Counted from the first letter of the stretch, positions 16,733-25,977 are shown. The stretch is 62,412 nucleotides of DNA from an uncultured Mucilaginibacter sp. (GCA_903915155.1 CAIWRU010000145.1:1-62412); one strand, 5' to 3'. A program made the numbers and translations. The notes: a model not told the origin generated them from the sequence alone.

Positions 16733-17185
16733 ATGTCAACCATAAAAGAACAACTTTACAACCTGTGCATTGCCTACGTTCAAAACCGTATGCAAGCTGC
16801 AGAGGACGCTTTCAGGGCTGCGGAGCAGGCATCGAACGATGATACCAAGAGCAGCGCGGGCGATAAGTATGAAACCGGCCGTGCTATGATGCAGCAGGAA
16901 AAAGACCGCAATACCATTCAGCTTAACGAGGCAAGCAAATTAATGGTGGCGCTGAACCTTATCGGCACAAAAAACACATCTCCAATTGTTGAAACGGGGA
17001 ATTTGGTAATTACTGACAATGGGAAATTTTACCTGGCTATTAGCGCGGGTACTTGGGTGGTTGATGGGGTGAGTTATTTCGCCGTGTCGCCGGCATCGCC
17101 TATTGGGATGAAGCTGAAGGGGCTGAAGGTTGGGGATGGGTTTGAGTTGAATGGGAAGGGGTATGTGATCGAAGAAATTATTTGA
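16733..17185 (+). CDS. GreA/GreB-like small protein, function unproved
   Basis: A 150-residue protein with a helical, charged first half (YVQNRMQAAEDAFRAAEQASNDDTKSSAGDKYETGRAMMQQEKDRN) and a small beta C-terminal domain (FYLAISAG...GDGFELNGKGYVIEEI). The layout recalls transcript-cleavage factors GreA/GreB: a coiled coil, then a FKBP-like domain with a GDxxxxNG-like loop. Conservation of the tip acids is not clear. The start at ATG 16733 removes an unlikely 14-residue extension. It is convergent with lspA. Confidence 0.65.
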   Translation: MSTIKEQLYNLCIAYVQNRMQAAEDAFRAAEQASNDDTKSSAGDKYETGRAMMQQEKDRNTIQLNEASKLMVALNLIGTKNTSPIVETGNLVITDNGKFYLAISAGTWVVDGVSYFAVSPASPIGMKLKGLKVGDGFELNGKGYVIEEII

Positions 17186-17190
17186 GAGTT

Positions 17191-17272
17191 AATATCGAAC
17201 ACTGAACATCGAATGATGAACACCGAAGTTAAAACTTCAATATTCGATATTCAGCATTCCGTGTTCGATATT
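17191..17272 (+). repeat. AATATCGAACACTGAA inverted repeat, copy 1
   Basis: An ~82-nt imperfect palindrome. AATATCGAACACTGAACATC at the left returns as the complement ending in TGTTCGATATT at the right, with the centre near GAAGTTAAAACTTC. The same element recurs at 25978-26057. It lies between convergent genes and may fold into a long hairpin in transcripts from either side. Confidence 0.75.
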
Positions 17273-17305
17273 AAAAAGTGAATTAGTTTATAGACGGAAA
17301 TCCGC

Positions 17306-17911
17306 TTACTCCTCCATCATCTCGCTGTTCGGGCTGGCTACTTCGGGGGTTTCGCGTTTGAAGTAGCGTTTTTGGAACAGCAGGATGGCGATTACGCCTA
17401 CAGATATAGAGGCATCGGCCAAATTGAATACCGGGCGGAAGAAGATATAATCCTGCCCACCCCATATGGGTACCCACTGCGGGAAAATGCCCGAGATTAG
17501 CGGAAAATAGAACATATCGACCACGCGGCCATAAAAAAGATTACCATGCTGGTAAACAACGCCGTAAAATGTGGAGTCGACTATATTGCCGAGTGCACCG
17601 GCAAGTATGAGCGCCACGCATATAGTAAGGCCGCGGTTGTATTTATGCTTGATAAGATATACCAGGCCGTAACCGATAGCAAATACCGCGCAAATGCGGA
17701 ATAGTGTTAAAACCAGCTTACCAAAATCGCCACCTAATTCCATGCCGAAAGCCATGCCGTTATTTTCTGTATAATGGAGCATACCGTGGTCGCCCAGGAA
17801 GTGGATATCCTGGCCGAGGTACATATTTGTCCTGACCCAGGTTTTGATGATCTGGTCGATCAGGACAATAAAAACAACAATTAGAAAGGGTTTTAGATAA
17901 GCCGGTCTCAT
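17306..17911 (-). CDS. lspA: Lipoprotein signal peptidase (signal peptidase II)
   Basis: This inner-membrane aspartic protease removes signal peptides from prolipoproteins. Four hydrophobic segments are visible. The catalytic Asp pair lies in ALGNIVDSTFYG and VFNLADASISVGV, and NNGMAFGM is the usual early motif. A C-terminal charged tail (ETPEVASPNSEMMEE) extends past the last helix. Length 201 aa fits. The DksA-like gene ends one base upstream, and ileS overlaps that gene by one base, so ileS, the DksA-like gene and lspA form one minus-strand operon, an arrangement known in many bacteria. Confidence 0.95.
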   Translation of the reverse strand: MRPAYLKPFLIVVFIVLIDQIIKTWVRTNMYLGQDIHFLGDHGMLHYTENNGMAFGMELGGDFGKLVLTLFRICAVFAIGYGLVYLIKHKYNRGLTICVALILAGALGNIVDSTFYGVVYQHGNLFYGRVVDMFYFPLISGIFPQWVPIWGGQDYIFFRPVFNLADASISVGVIAILLFQKRYFKRETPEVASPNSEMMEE

Positions 17912-18295
17912 TTATTGCTTTAATTTCGCTTCCATACTAAGTGTAGTATGTGGTACGGCACGTAAACGCTCTTTCTGTATCAGTTTACCGGTTTCGCGGC
18001 AAACGCCATAAGTTTTGTTCTCGATGCGTACAAGCGCAGCTTCTAACTGCTCGATGAATTTCTTTTGGCGTGCAGCCAATTGATTTATTTGTTCCTTCTC
18101 CAGCGTAGCCGATCCATCCTCTAATGTTTTATAGGTACCTGCAGTATCATCCGTTCCGTTCGCGTTTGGCGAGCTTAACGATGTAGCAAGGGCGTTTAGC
18201 TCTTCGCGGGCTATGCGCAGCTTGTCTAGTAACAGGTCTTTAAATTCTTTTAACTCGTTGTCTGAATATCTGGTTTTTACAGTTTCTTGTTCCAT
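17912..18295 (-). CDS. DksA/TraR-like zinc-finger family protein with a degenerate finger
   Basis: A 127-residue protein with an N-terminal coiled-coil region (SDNELKEFKDLLLDKLRIAREELNAL) and a C-terminal DksA finger-like segment, YGVCRETGKLIQKERLRAVPHTTLS. Only one Cys remains of the usual four, so zinc binding is doubtful, as in many Bacteroidota copies. DksA proteins enter the RNA polymerase secondary channel and modulate transcription. The acidic tip residues are not obvious here. It sits between ileS and lspA with no gaps and is surely co-transcribed. Confidence 0.85.
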   Translation of the reverse strand: MEQETVKTRYSDNELKEFKDLLLDKLRIAREELNALATSLSSPNANGTDDTAGTYKTLEDGSATLEKEQINQLAARQKKFIEQLEAALVRIENKTYGVCRETGKLIQKERLRAVPHTTLSMEAKLKQ

Positions 18296-21200
18296 TATAA
18301 TTTACTAATAACAATAAATAATTCAATTCCTTCAATAACTATCTTATCACCCTCATTTAACTGATCGTCAAGCGTTAAGCTGTCAGCTAAAATTTCGGCG
18401 CAAATATAGGTTAAATTATTGTTCACCGCATCGTTTATTAAAGGGTGACTGCTTAACCTTACATTTATGCGGTCGGTAACTTCAAATTCCTTTTCCTTGC
18501 GCAGGTTCTGTATCCTGTTGATCAGTTCCCGCGATATCCCCTCCTGTTTTAGTTCGGTGGTAAGGGTAACATCTAAAGCCACCGTTAGTTTTCCCAAGTT
18601 TGCAACCTGCCATCCCGGAACGTCTTCCGCGATTATTTCTACGTCATCGATCAATATCGAATACTTACCATCAAGTATGGAAATACTGCCTTCGGTTTCC
18701 AGCTTTGATATCTCGCCTGTTGTAAAGTTTGTTATGGCTTCGGCAACAGCTTTCATGTCTTTGCCCACCTTTATACCTAATGCTTTGAAATTAGGTTTTA
18801 CTTTTTTCTTAATAAAACCCGAAGCATCGGTAATATACTCAATATCCTTAATGTTTGTTTCCGATAATATCAGCTCTTTTACCTGCTCAACCTGGTGCTT
18901 AAAGTGCTTATCCAATATTGGCAGTAAAATTTTGCTTAATGGCTGCCTTACGTTGATGCCAACCTTTTTACGCAACGATAATACCAGCGACGATATATCC
19001 TGCGCCATCTGCATACGCTGCTCAAGCGCTTTGTTTACCAGTTTACTGTCGTAAACCGGAAAATCAGCCAAATGCACCGATTCGCAGTTTTCCTTTTGGG
19101 TGACCTTGTTCAGGTCGTTATATAAATTATCAGAAAAGAACGGCGCTATGGGCGACATCAATTTGGTGATGGTAACCAAACAGGTGTATAACGTTTGGTA
19201 GGCCGACAATTTATCGTCCGAATTATCACTCTTCCAGAAACGGCGGCGGCTTAAGCGCACATACCAGTTGCTGAGGTGCGCATCCACAAAATCCTGAATG
19301 GCGCGGGCAGCTTTGGTAGGCTCAAAATCAGCATAAAAGCCGTCGACCTCTTTGCTTAATGTATTCAATAGAGAGATGATCCACTGGTCGATCTCGGGCC
19401 TGTCTGTAATGTTTATTTCCGCTTCGCTGTAATTGAACTTATCGATATTGGCGTAAAGCGAGAAGAACGAATAAGTATTGTATAGTGTGCCGAAGAATTT
19501 GCGGCGTACCTCGTCAATACCATCGATATTGAATTTCAGGTTATCCCATGGTGAGGCGTTGCTGATCATGTACCAGCGGGCAGCATCGGCACCATATTTT
19601 TGTATTACCTCAAAAGGATCGACACCATTGCCCAAACGCTTGGACATTTTGTTGCCGTTCTTATCCAGCACCAAACCGTTCGATACCACGTTTTTGAACG
19701 CGATGCCCTTGTTGCCAACGGCTTCGTTTATTTCCTTTATCTCGTCGCTGCTTTCGCTCAGCAATACCGCTATGGCATGCAGGGTAAAGAACCAGCCGCG
19801 GGTTTGGTCAACACCTTCGGCAATGAAATCGGCCGGGTAGGAGTTTTTGAATTGCTCCTTATTCTCGAACGGAAAATGCCATTGCGCGTAAGGCATGGCG
19901 CCGCTATCGAACCAAACGTCGATCAGATCAGGTTCGCGCACCATGGCTTTGCCGGTTGATGAGGTTAATATCACATCATCCACATACGGGCGGTGCATAT
20001 CTATCAGCTCAAAAGCTTCAGGCATTAAGCCGGCTACTTTTGATACCTGTATCTCTTTTTCCAGTTCAGCTATTGAACCTATGCATTTTTCCTCGCTGCC
20101 GTCGATCTCGCGCCAGATTGGTAATGGGGTACCCCAATAACGTGAGCGCGACAGGTTCCAGTCGACCAAATTTTCCAGCCAGTTACCAAAACGACCAGTA
20201 CCGGTTGATTCGGGTTTCCAGTTGATGGTTTTGTTCAGCTCTACCATTTTATCCTTAACGGCAGTGGTGCGGATGAACCAGCTATCGAGCGGATAGTACA
20301 ATATCGGCTCGTCCGACCGCCATGAGTGCGGGTAGCTGTGTTCGTATTTTTTAACGTCGAACGCTTTGTTCTCTGTTTTTAGTTTGATGGAGATGAGTAC
20401 ATCCGTCGGCTTAAAATCAGGTGCTTTGCGTTCGGCATCGCTGTAATATTCTTCTTTCACATAGCGGCCCGCATAATCGGTAACCTCGGCAACAAACTTG
20501 CCCAGCTTATCAACCAGCGGTACCTCCTTGCCTGTTTCGTCCTTCACCATAACCGACGGCACGCCTTGTTCCTTACAGGCCCGGAAGTCATCCGCTCCAA
20601 AAACTGAGGCAGTGTGGACTATGCCGGTACCGTCTTCGGTAGTTACGAAATCGGCGGGGATAACGCGGAAGGCGTTTTTTTCGAGGTCTTCGTTGGTTAC
20701 ATAAGGCATTAATTGGTGATAGTGTAAGCCTATCAGATCCTTGCCTTTGAATGATGCTTCCAGTTTCCATGGGATAATAGCCCCTCTCCGGCTCTCCCCG
20801 GTAGGGAGAGAGTTATAAGCCTCAAAATCTCCATTCTCGTTTTCAGGCTTAAAATATTTTGAAACCAGATCCTTAGCCAATACAACGCTAACGGCATCGT
20901 AGGTATAAGGGTTGAAGGTTTTTATTTTAACGTAGTTAATGTTCTCACCCACAGCCAGTGCGCAATTTGATGGCAGTGTCCATGGGGTGGTTGTCCATGC
21001 TAAAATTACGGTGTCTTCGTCTATTTCTGCAAACAGGCGAGACATCAAAGGATGTTGTTGTTGCCTTTTTAAATGAAACTGCGCCACGATTGTGGTATCC
21101 TTTACCATTTTGTAGGTGCCGGGCTGATTTAACTCGTGCGAGCTAAGGCCGGTGCCTGATTTTGGCGAGTAGGGCTGCACGGTGTAACCCTTGTATAAAT

Positions 21201-21711
21201 AACCTTTCTCGTGGAACTTTTTCAGTATCCACCAAAGGCTTTCAATGTATTCGTTTTTGTAGGTGATGTACGGATCTTCAAGGTCGACCCAGTAGCCCAT
21301 TTTTTCTGTCAGGGCGTTCCACACATCGGTATAGCGCATTACTTCCTTGCGGCAGGCGGCGTTATAATCTTCGACAGATATTTTTTTGCCGATGTCTTCC
21401 TTGGTGATGCCTAAAGCTTTTTCAACAGCCAGCTCGATAGGTAGTCCGTGCGTGTCCCAACCGCCTTTGCGTTTTACCTGGTATCCTTTAAGCGTTTTGT
21501 AACGGCAAAAAATATCCTTTATGGCTCGCGCCATTACGTGGTGAATGCCGGGCATGCCATTGGCGCTCGGCGGCCCTTCGTAAAACGTATAAGGGTTGTT
21601 CGCCGGGCGGCTGCTGATGCTTTTTTCGAAAATATTATTCTTCTTCCAAAACTCCAGTACATGCTTGCCGGTATCGGATAGATCTAACTGTTTATATTCC
21701 TTGTACTTCAA
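18295..21711 (-). CDS. ileS: Isoleucine--tRNA ligase
   Basis: A class I aminoacyl-tRNA synthetase that charges tRNA-Ile. Seen: YEGPPSANGMPGIHHVMAR (HIGH motif as GIHH), WDTHGLPIE, the editing domain (AWTTTPWTLPSN, GTGIVHTA), NKMSKRLGN (KMSKS) and a long anticodon-binding C-terminus. The open frame reaches 21813, but homologues start KYKEYKQLDLS, so a TTG at 21711 preceded by AGGTGG seven bases upstream is the likely start (1139 aa). A palindromic repeat encodes an extra SLPTGESRRGA segment within it. The length matches the long IleS type used by Bacteroidota. Confidence 0.95.
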   Translation of the reverse strand: MKYKEYKQLDLSDTGKHVLEFWKKNNIFEKSISSRPANNPYTFYEGPPSANGMPGIHHVMARAIKDIFCRYKTLKGYQVKRKGGWDTHGLPIELAVEKALGITKEDIGKKISVEDYNAACRKEVMRYTDVWNALTEKMGYWVDLEDPYITYKNEYIESLWWILKKFHEKGYLYKGYTVQPYSPKSGTGLSSHELNQPGTYKMVKDTTIVAQFHLKRQQQHPLMSRLFAEIDEDTVILAWTTTPWTLPSNCALAVGENINYVKIKTFNPYTYDAVSVVLAKDLVSKYFKPENENGDFEAYNSLPTGESRRGAIIPWKLEASFKGKDLIGLHYHQLMPYVTNEDLEKNAFRVIPADFVTTEDGTGIVHTASVFGADDFRACKEQGVPSVMVKDETGKEVPLVDKLGKFVAEVTDYAGRYVKEEYYSDAERKAPDFKPTDVLISIKLKTENKAFDVKKYEHSYPHSWRSDEPILYYPLDSWFIRTTAVKDKMVELNKTINWKPESTGTGRFGNWLENLVDWNLSRSRYWGTPLPIWREIDGSEEKCIGSIAELEKEIQVSKVAGLMPEAFELIDMHRPYVDDVILTSSTGKAMVREPDLIDVWFDSGAMPYAQWHFPFENKEQFKNSYPADFIAEGVDQTRGWFFTLHAIAVLLSESSDEIKEINEAVGNKGIAFKNVVSNGLVLDKNGNKMSKRLGNGVDPFEVIQKYGADAARWYMISNASPWDNLKFNIDGIDEVRRKFFGTLYNTYSFFSLYANIDKFNYSEAEINITDRPEIDQWIISLLNTLSKEVDGFYADFEPTKAARAIQDFVDAHLSNWYVRLSRRRFWKSDNSDDKLSAYQTLYTCLVTITKLMSPIAPFFSDNLYNDLNKVTQKENCESVHLADFPVYDSKLVNKALEQRMQMAQDISSLVLSLRKKVGINVRQPLSKILLPILDKHFKHQVEQVKELILSETNIKDIEYITDASGFIKKKVKPNFKALGIKVGKDMKAVAEAITNFTTGEISKLETEGSISILDGKYSILIDDVEIIAEDVPGWQVANLGKLTVALDVTLTTELKQEGISRELINRIQNLRKEKEFEVTDRINVRLSSHPLINDAVNNNLTYICAEILADSLTLDDQLNEGDKIVIEGIELFIVISKL
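20781..20813 (-). repeat. Palindromic repeat inside the ileS coding sequence
   Basis: On the coding strand the stretch reads CTCTCCCTACCGGGGAGAG followed by CCGGAGAGGGG, a hairpin-forming element in frame with ileS. It encodes roughly LPTGESRRG between a variable linker and IIPWKLEASFKG. A related intergenic element (CTCCCCCGGTAGGGGAG) lies at 37901-37917. This looks like a repeat inserted in frame without harming the enzyme. Confidence 0.6.
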
Positions 21712-21808
21712 TGTTTTCCACCTAAATTTTAGAGGTTGCAAAAATAGGGAAATTATAGCGAAAGAACAATAAAGTTTGAGATGTTGAAGATGGGTTTTTC
21801 CCTTTTTT

Positions 21809-21896
21809 GTCATTGCGAGGAGGTACGACGATGCAATCGTAAGGATGCAAGGCCGAAATGCATAGTTCGCGATTGCTTCGTACCTCGCAATGACAA
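21809..21896 (+). repeat. GTCATTGCGAGG / CCTCGCAATGAC inverted repeat, copy 1
   Basis: The left arm carries GTCATTGCGAGGAGGTACGA and GCAATCG; the right arm carries CGATTGCTTCGTACCTCGCA then ATGAC. The spacer is about 30 nt. A second member of the family lies at 42296-42399. It fills the gap between ileS and the S41 protease gene. Confidence 0.75.
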
Positions 21897-21909
21897 AAAA
21901 GGCGTTGCG

Positions 21910-23268
21910 TTACTTGGCAATCTCCTTAATTATTTCTTCAGGAGTTTTATTTAGGTCGATAGTGATGTCTGGCCTTAAGTTATTATCTGCAATCTTTCCG
22001 GCGGGCCTTATCCATTCTTTTACCCCGAAACGGAGGCCTATCTTTGAATTGGGAAGTACGGTGTTATATACTTCGCCAAAATGATCGGGGTGGCCGTTTT
22101 GCGGGGTTTGGCCCACGAGGGCGGCAATGTGGTTATCTTTAACGATGGTGGCGAACATCATGGCGCTGGAGAAAGTGCCATTACCTACTATCACGTAAAC
22201 TTTACCATTGAAACGGCTGGGGTTATCGACCGATGGAGTGCTTTGCCAGGCATCCGAATGGATGATACTACCGACTGGTTTAGCTGCATAAGCGCTATCG
22301 GTTATACCCCACGACTTTATAAGCCTAAGGTATTCGTCGCTGCGTCTCCAGTTGCATTGGTAGCCCAGGTAGGGTTTGGCGTAAAAATCATTTATCATGA
22401 TGTCGCCAATTTGTGAATTGCCGCCGCCGTTTTTGCTTACATCAATAAACAGGTATTTTACACCGTCCTTTTTTGCCTGTGCAAATAGCGCGTCTATTAC
22501 TTTTGTCAATGAATCGACCTGTTTATCGCTATGTGTCATAAACGAACAGCTGTTGATATACCCGGCATTGCCAAAACGCGTATAGTTGATCATTTGCGGG
22601 CAATCCTGTCCACTTCCGGCATGGCTGATACGGTAATTGTACCATGTTTTAAAATTTGTACCGTTAATGATTATCCCTTTGTTTGCGCCGGTGCGGATGC
22701 TGAAATGTTGCGCCGCACTATCAACCGACCATGTATACAAATAGCCGAATTGCGCAAGCGCGGCTTGGTAGCGTTGACCGGGAAAGCCGGTTGTGTAATG
22801 GGTACAGCGGTTTATTAATTTGGCCACGGGTACATTATTTACCTGCAATATGGTTTCGCCGCTTTTTAGGGTAGCATTGGGGGCCAGCAGCTGATCGACA
22901 ACGTAAATATTACCTTGTTTTTTTAAGGTAAAGGGCAGGAATATGGGAGCGTTTTTAAATTCAGCGCTAAATTTTGAGGTATCGAGATCGAACCCGGCAT
23001 GTTCATCGGACAGCCATGAGATGGCGGGTTTGATGAGTTTTAAAAATGTGGTTATGTCGACCGGAGCTTTTATTTTTAGTTCGATGGAATCGAAAACCTG
23101 GATGTATTGTTTTTGAGTGAGTTCGGTAAAGGGGTCGGCGTGGGCATCGAAGAGTTGCTTTTTTAAGAATTCAACATCTTCTTTTTGTTGTTCAGGTGAT
23201 AGTAGGGTTTGAGCGATTGTGGTTTGTGTGATAATTATTAAAGTTAACAGGATGTAATAAAGCTTCAT
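21910..23268 (-). CDS. Secreted S41-family (C-terminal processing) peptidase
   Basis: The protein has a signal peptide (MKLYYILLTLIIITQTTIAQ) and a 430-residue exported body. A PDZ-like part is suggested by LKSGETILQVNNVPVAKLI (~150). The S41 catalytic part contains YLFIDVSKNGGGNSQIGD and VIVGNGTFSSAMMFATIVKDN, where the nucleophile Ser is expected, and DNLRPDITIDLNKTPEEI near the end. Related Bacteroidota proteins are periplasmic or outer-membrane proteases of unknown target. It is followed by ileS on the same strand, across the repeat. Confidence 0.88.
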   Translation of the reverse strand: MKLYYILLTLIIITQTTIAQTLLSPEQQKEDVEFLKKQLFDAHADPFTELTQKQYIQVFDSIELKIKAPVDITTFLKLIKPAISWLSDEHAGFDLDTSKFSAEFKNAPIFLPFTLKKQGNIYVVDQLLAPNATLKSGETILQVNNVPVAKLINRCTHYTTGFPGQRYQAALAQFGYLYTWSVDSAAQHFSIRTGANKGIIINGTNFKTWYNYRISHAGSGQDCPQMINYTRFGNAGYINSCSFMTHSDKQVDSLTKVIDALFAQAKKDGVKYLFIDVSKNGGGNSQIGDIMINDFYAKPYLGYQCNWRRSDEYLRLIKSWGITDSAYAAKPVGSIIHSDAWQSTPSVDNPSRFNGKVYVIVGNGTFSSAMMFATIVKDNHIAALVGQTPQNGHPDHFGEVYNTVLPNSKIGLRFGVKEWIRPAGKIADNNLRPDITIDLNKTPEEIIKEIAK

Positions 23269-23344
23269 CGGTTTTATTTTAAATACAAGATGCGTTTTTT
23301 GGGGATACGTTGCAGTATAGCCTTTTTTATACCGATTATATTAC

Positions 23345-23860
23345 CTAATGAACATCTTTCCAATAAAGGAATTTTTCTAATTCATCTTTGAATGCAACAT
23401 CAAAAAAATCTGTTAAAACATAGACAGCGTCTTTTCCTGTATCCAATTTCCAAACCTTGTTATCAAGGTCATAAATTCGCCTGACCGGGTATACCACTTG
23501 TCGCCGGGAAAATTCTCGAATATTGAAACGATGTTCTTCTGCGGGTTTATTAATCCAAAATAACACGTGAATTGGTGGTGTTTTTATTAAGAGATAATTT
23601 TCAAAAATAGATACTTCTATTGCGGTTTTGCTCATAGCTATTGCACTTGGCACTGTTTGAGCGCGATTAAGAATAAGAAGCATTACGATAAGAAATAAAC
23701 TCGTTGCAAAAAATTCTATTCCGAATTTTCTATCACAAATTCCATACATAGGATATGCATACACTAAGAGAACAAAAACTATGAAATAAAAGTTACGTTT
23801 TAGGCCTTTTTGTGTGCCTTCAATTAATGATAATATTTCAGGCGATGCTTCGTAGGTCAT
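23345..23860 (-). CDS. Hypothetical membrane protein
   Basis: I do not recognise the family with certainty. The 171-residue protein has two adjacent transmembrane helices (~residues 23-42 and 49-66) followed by a ~105-residue beta-rich domain with EVSIFENYLLIKTPPIHVLFW and YPVRRIYDLDNKVWKL. The layout resembles YcxB-like or bacterial PH-like proteins, with the soluble domain after a helical hairpin. It is AT-richer than its neighbours. It lies between the SDR gene and the S41 gene, all on the minus strand. Confidence 0.7.
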   Translation of the reverse strand: MTYEASPEILSLIEGTQKGLKRNFYFIVFVLLVYAYPMYGICDRKFGIEFFATSLFLIVMLLILNRAQTVPSAIAMSKTAIEVSIFENYLLIKTPPIHVLFWINKPAEEHRFNIREFSRRQVVYPVRRIYDLDNKVWKLDTGKDAVYVLTDFFDVAFKDELEKFLYWKDVH

Positions 23861-23967
23861 ATCTTAAAAATGAATTAGTATCCAAATTTATTACAATCTA
23901 CAACGAAAAAAAATGAATTTATACGGATGCCACTTGTCTGACCAATTGATATTTAATTTATATACAA

Positions 23968-24744
23968 TTAAAAGATCGCCCTGTTCGCGCCTCCGTCAAC
24001 AGATATTGTGGTGCCACTTACGTAAGCTGCCTGTTCTGATGCGAGGAAGGCGACTACTGCGGCCAGTTCTTCGGGTTTGCCGATGCGGCCGAGGGGGATG
24101 GATTTGGATTTTTCTTTTAGTGCCGTTTCGGGGTCGGCGCCTTTGGGTATAGTATCTTTAATGCGGTCGGTTAGGATGAGGCCGGGGGCTACGTTGTTAA
24201 CGGTAATGTTGTAGGAGCCGAATTCGTCGGCCATTAGCTTGGCCATGCCCACGATACCCATGCGCATACTGGTGGATAATACTGAATTTGCCAGCACTGA
24301 TTTTACTGATCCGCTTACGATATTGATGATGCGACCGCTGCCCGATTGTTTAAGATAGGGCAGCACCAAACGGCTCAGGTGCGCTACACTTAACAGGTTA
24401 AGATCGAATGCTTTTTGCCAGGCTTGTTCATCAAAATTTTCGAATTTATCAAACGGCGGACCACCGGCATTGTTCAATAAAATATCTATCCTTCCGAATT
24501 TGGCGGCGGCCTGGTTTATGAATTTTTCCCTGTCTTCGCTTTGGCTAACATCAACCGGAATAGCGATAACTTCATTGCCGGTAAGCTGTTGAATTTCGGC
24601 TGCGGTTTTATTTAACTCATCGGCATTGCGTGAGCCGATGATCACTTTTGCTCCCTCGGCTGATAGTGTGGTGGCTATGGCCCGCCCTAAACCTTTGCTG
24701 GCTGCCAGCACTACGGCTACCTTGTCGTTCAGCTTTAGATCCAT
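23968..24744 (-). CDS. Short-chain dehydrogenase/reductase family protein, atypical active site
   Basis: A 258-residue Rossmann protein. The cofactor motif is VVLAASKGLGRAIATTL with IGSRNADEL, suggesting NADP(H). NNAGG and IDILLNNAG follow, and the C-terminus GGANRAIF with AAYVSGTTISVDG is normal. The catalytic YxxxK is not found at its usual place: after IVSGSVKSV the helix reads VLSTSMRMGIVGMAK, with Leu and Met where Tyr and Lys are expected. Several SDR subfamilies share this change, so it may be a real variant with a different mechanism. It is 21 bp from bshA and in the same direction. Confidence 0.85.
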   Translation of the reverse strand: MDLKLNDKVAVVLAASKGLGRAIATTLSAEGAKVIIGSRNADELNKTAAEIQQLTGNEVIAIPVDVSQSEDREKFINQAAAKFGRIDILLNNAGGPPFDKFENFDEQAWQKAFDLNLLSVAHLSRLVLPYLKQSGSGRIINIVSGSVKSVLANSVLSTSMRMGIVGMAKLMADEFGSYNITVNNVAPGLILTDRIKDTIPKGADPETALKEKSKSIPLGRIGKPEELAAVVAFLASEQAAYVSGTTISVDGGANRAIF

Positions 24745-24765
24745 AGTTGGCAGATTTGTTTAAGT

Positions 24766-25917
24766 TTAAATAAAACTGGCTTCCTTAGCTTTGCTTTTTT
24801 CTATCACCTCAACATAAAAATTTTCATATAGCGGCAGAATTTTGGCAAGGTCGAATTCTTTGGCGCGGGCCAGGGCGTTGTCTTTGAATTGAGCGAGGCG
24901 GACCTCATCTTCCAATATATATATGGCTCGTTCGGCCATGCCATTAACATCGCCTACATTACGCAAGTAGCCAGTAACACCTTCTACATTCAGCTCCGGC
25001 AAACCACCGGCATTGGTACTGATAACGGGCACTTTGCAGGCCATAGCCTCAAGCGCTGCCAAACCAAAGCTTTCAGACTGTGAAGGCATAACAAATAGGT
25101 CGGAAACCGAAAGTATTTCTTCAATAGCGTCCTGCTTGCCTAAAAAGCGCACGTTGTCGCAAACATCAAGGTCGCGACATAGTTGCTCGCAGGCCGAACG
25201 TTCTTCACCATCGCCTACCATTAACAGTTTCGACGGGATGCGTTTTACCACCAGGGCAAATATTTTTATTACATCTTCGGTGCGTTTTACCTTGCGGAAA
25301 TTGGAGGTATGCACCAGTATTTTTTCGCCTGACGGTGCTATTGCTTTTTTAAAGTGATCCTTTGCTTTAAGGCTGAAACGGGTAAGATCGATAAAATTGG
25401 GTATTACCTTTATATCATTCTCTATTTCGAAAAATTCGTAAGTATCGTGCCTTAAATGCTCGGAAACAGCGGTAACGCCATCTGATTTATTGATGGAAAA
25501 GGTAACAACCGGTTTAAATGTGCGGTCACGGCCTACCAGCGTAATATCGGTACCGTGCAGGGTGGTTACCACGGGTATATAAATGCCGTAAGTAAGCAAA
25601 ATTTGCTTGGCCATAAAGGCTGCTGAAGCGTGTGGGATGGCATAATGCACGTGTAATATGTCGAGCTTTTCAAAGCGCACTACATCAACCATACGGCTGG
25701 CTAGTGCAACCTCGTAAGGGGCATAATCAAACAGCGGGTAGTTTGATACGGAAACCTCGTGATAAAACAGGTTCTCTGAGAAAAAATCGAGGCGGGCGGG
25801 TTGGTTGTATGTAATGAAATGAACCTGGTGACCGTGATCGGCCAGGGCCTTGCCCAGTTCAGTGGCAACAACACCACTTCCGCCGAAAGTGGGATAACAA
25901 ACTATACCTATTTTCAT
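24766..25917 (-). CDS. bshA: N-acetyl-alpha-D-glucosaminyl L-malate synthase (bacillithiol synthesis)
   Basis: BshA is a GT4 glycosyltransferase that joins UDP-GlcNAc to L-malate, the first step of bacillithiol. The N-terminus MKIGIVCYPTFGGSGVVATELGKAL with HFITYNQPARLDFF and ILHVHYAIPHASAA is diagnostic. The nucleotide-sugar part has VHTSNFRKVKRTEDVI, LLMVGDGEER and SQSESFGLAALEAMACKVPVI with the EX7E motif. Length 383 aa is normal. bshB and bshC are not in the window. It implies the cell uses bacillithiol rather than glutathione. Confidence 0.95.
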   Translation of the reverse strand: MKIGIVCYPTFGGSGVVATELGKALADHGHQVHFITYNQPARLDFFSENLFYHEVSVSNYPLFDYAPYEVALASRMVDVVRFEKLDILHVHYAIPHASAAFMAKQILLTYGIYIPVVTTLHGTDITLVGRDRTFKPVVTFSINKSDGVTAVSEHLRHDTYEFFEIENDIKVIPNFIDLTRFSLKAKDHFKKAIAPSGEKILVHTSNFRKVKRTEDVIKIFALVVKRIPSKLLMVGDGEERSACEQLCRDLDVCDNVRFLGKQDAIEEILSVSDLFVMPSQSESFGLAALEAMACKVPVISTNAGGLPELNVEGVTGYLRNVGDVNGMAERAIYILEDEVRLAQFKDNALARAKEFDLAKILPLYENFYVEVIEKSKAKEASFI

Positions 25918-25977
25918 GAGTACAAGTTTAACAGCAATTTATGGTAATAGTGTTAAGCGGATGTAATTATTTGTTGA

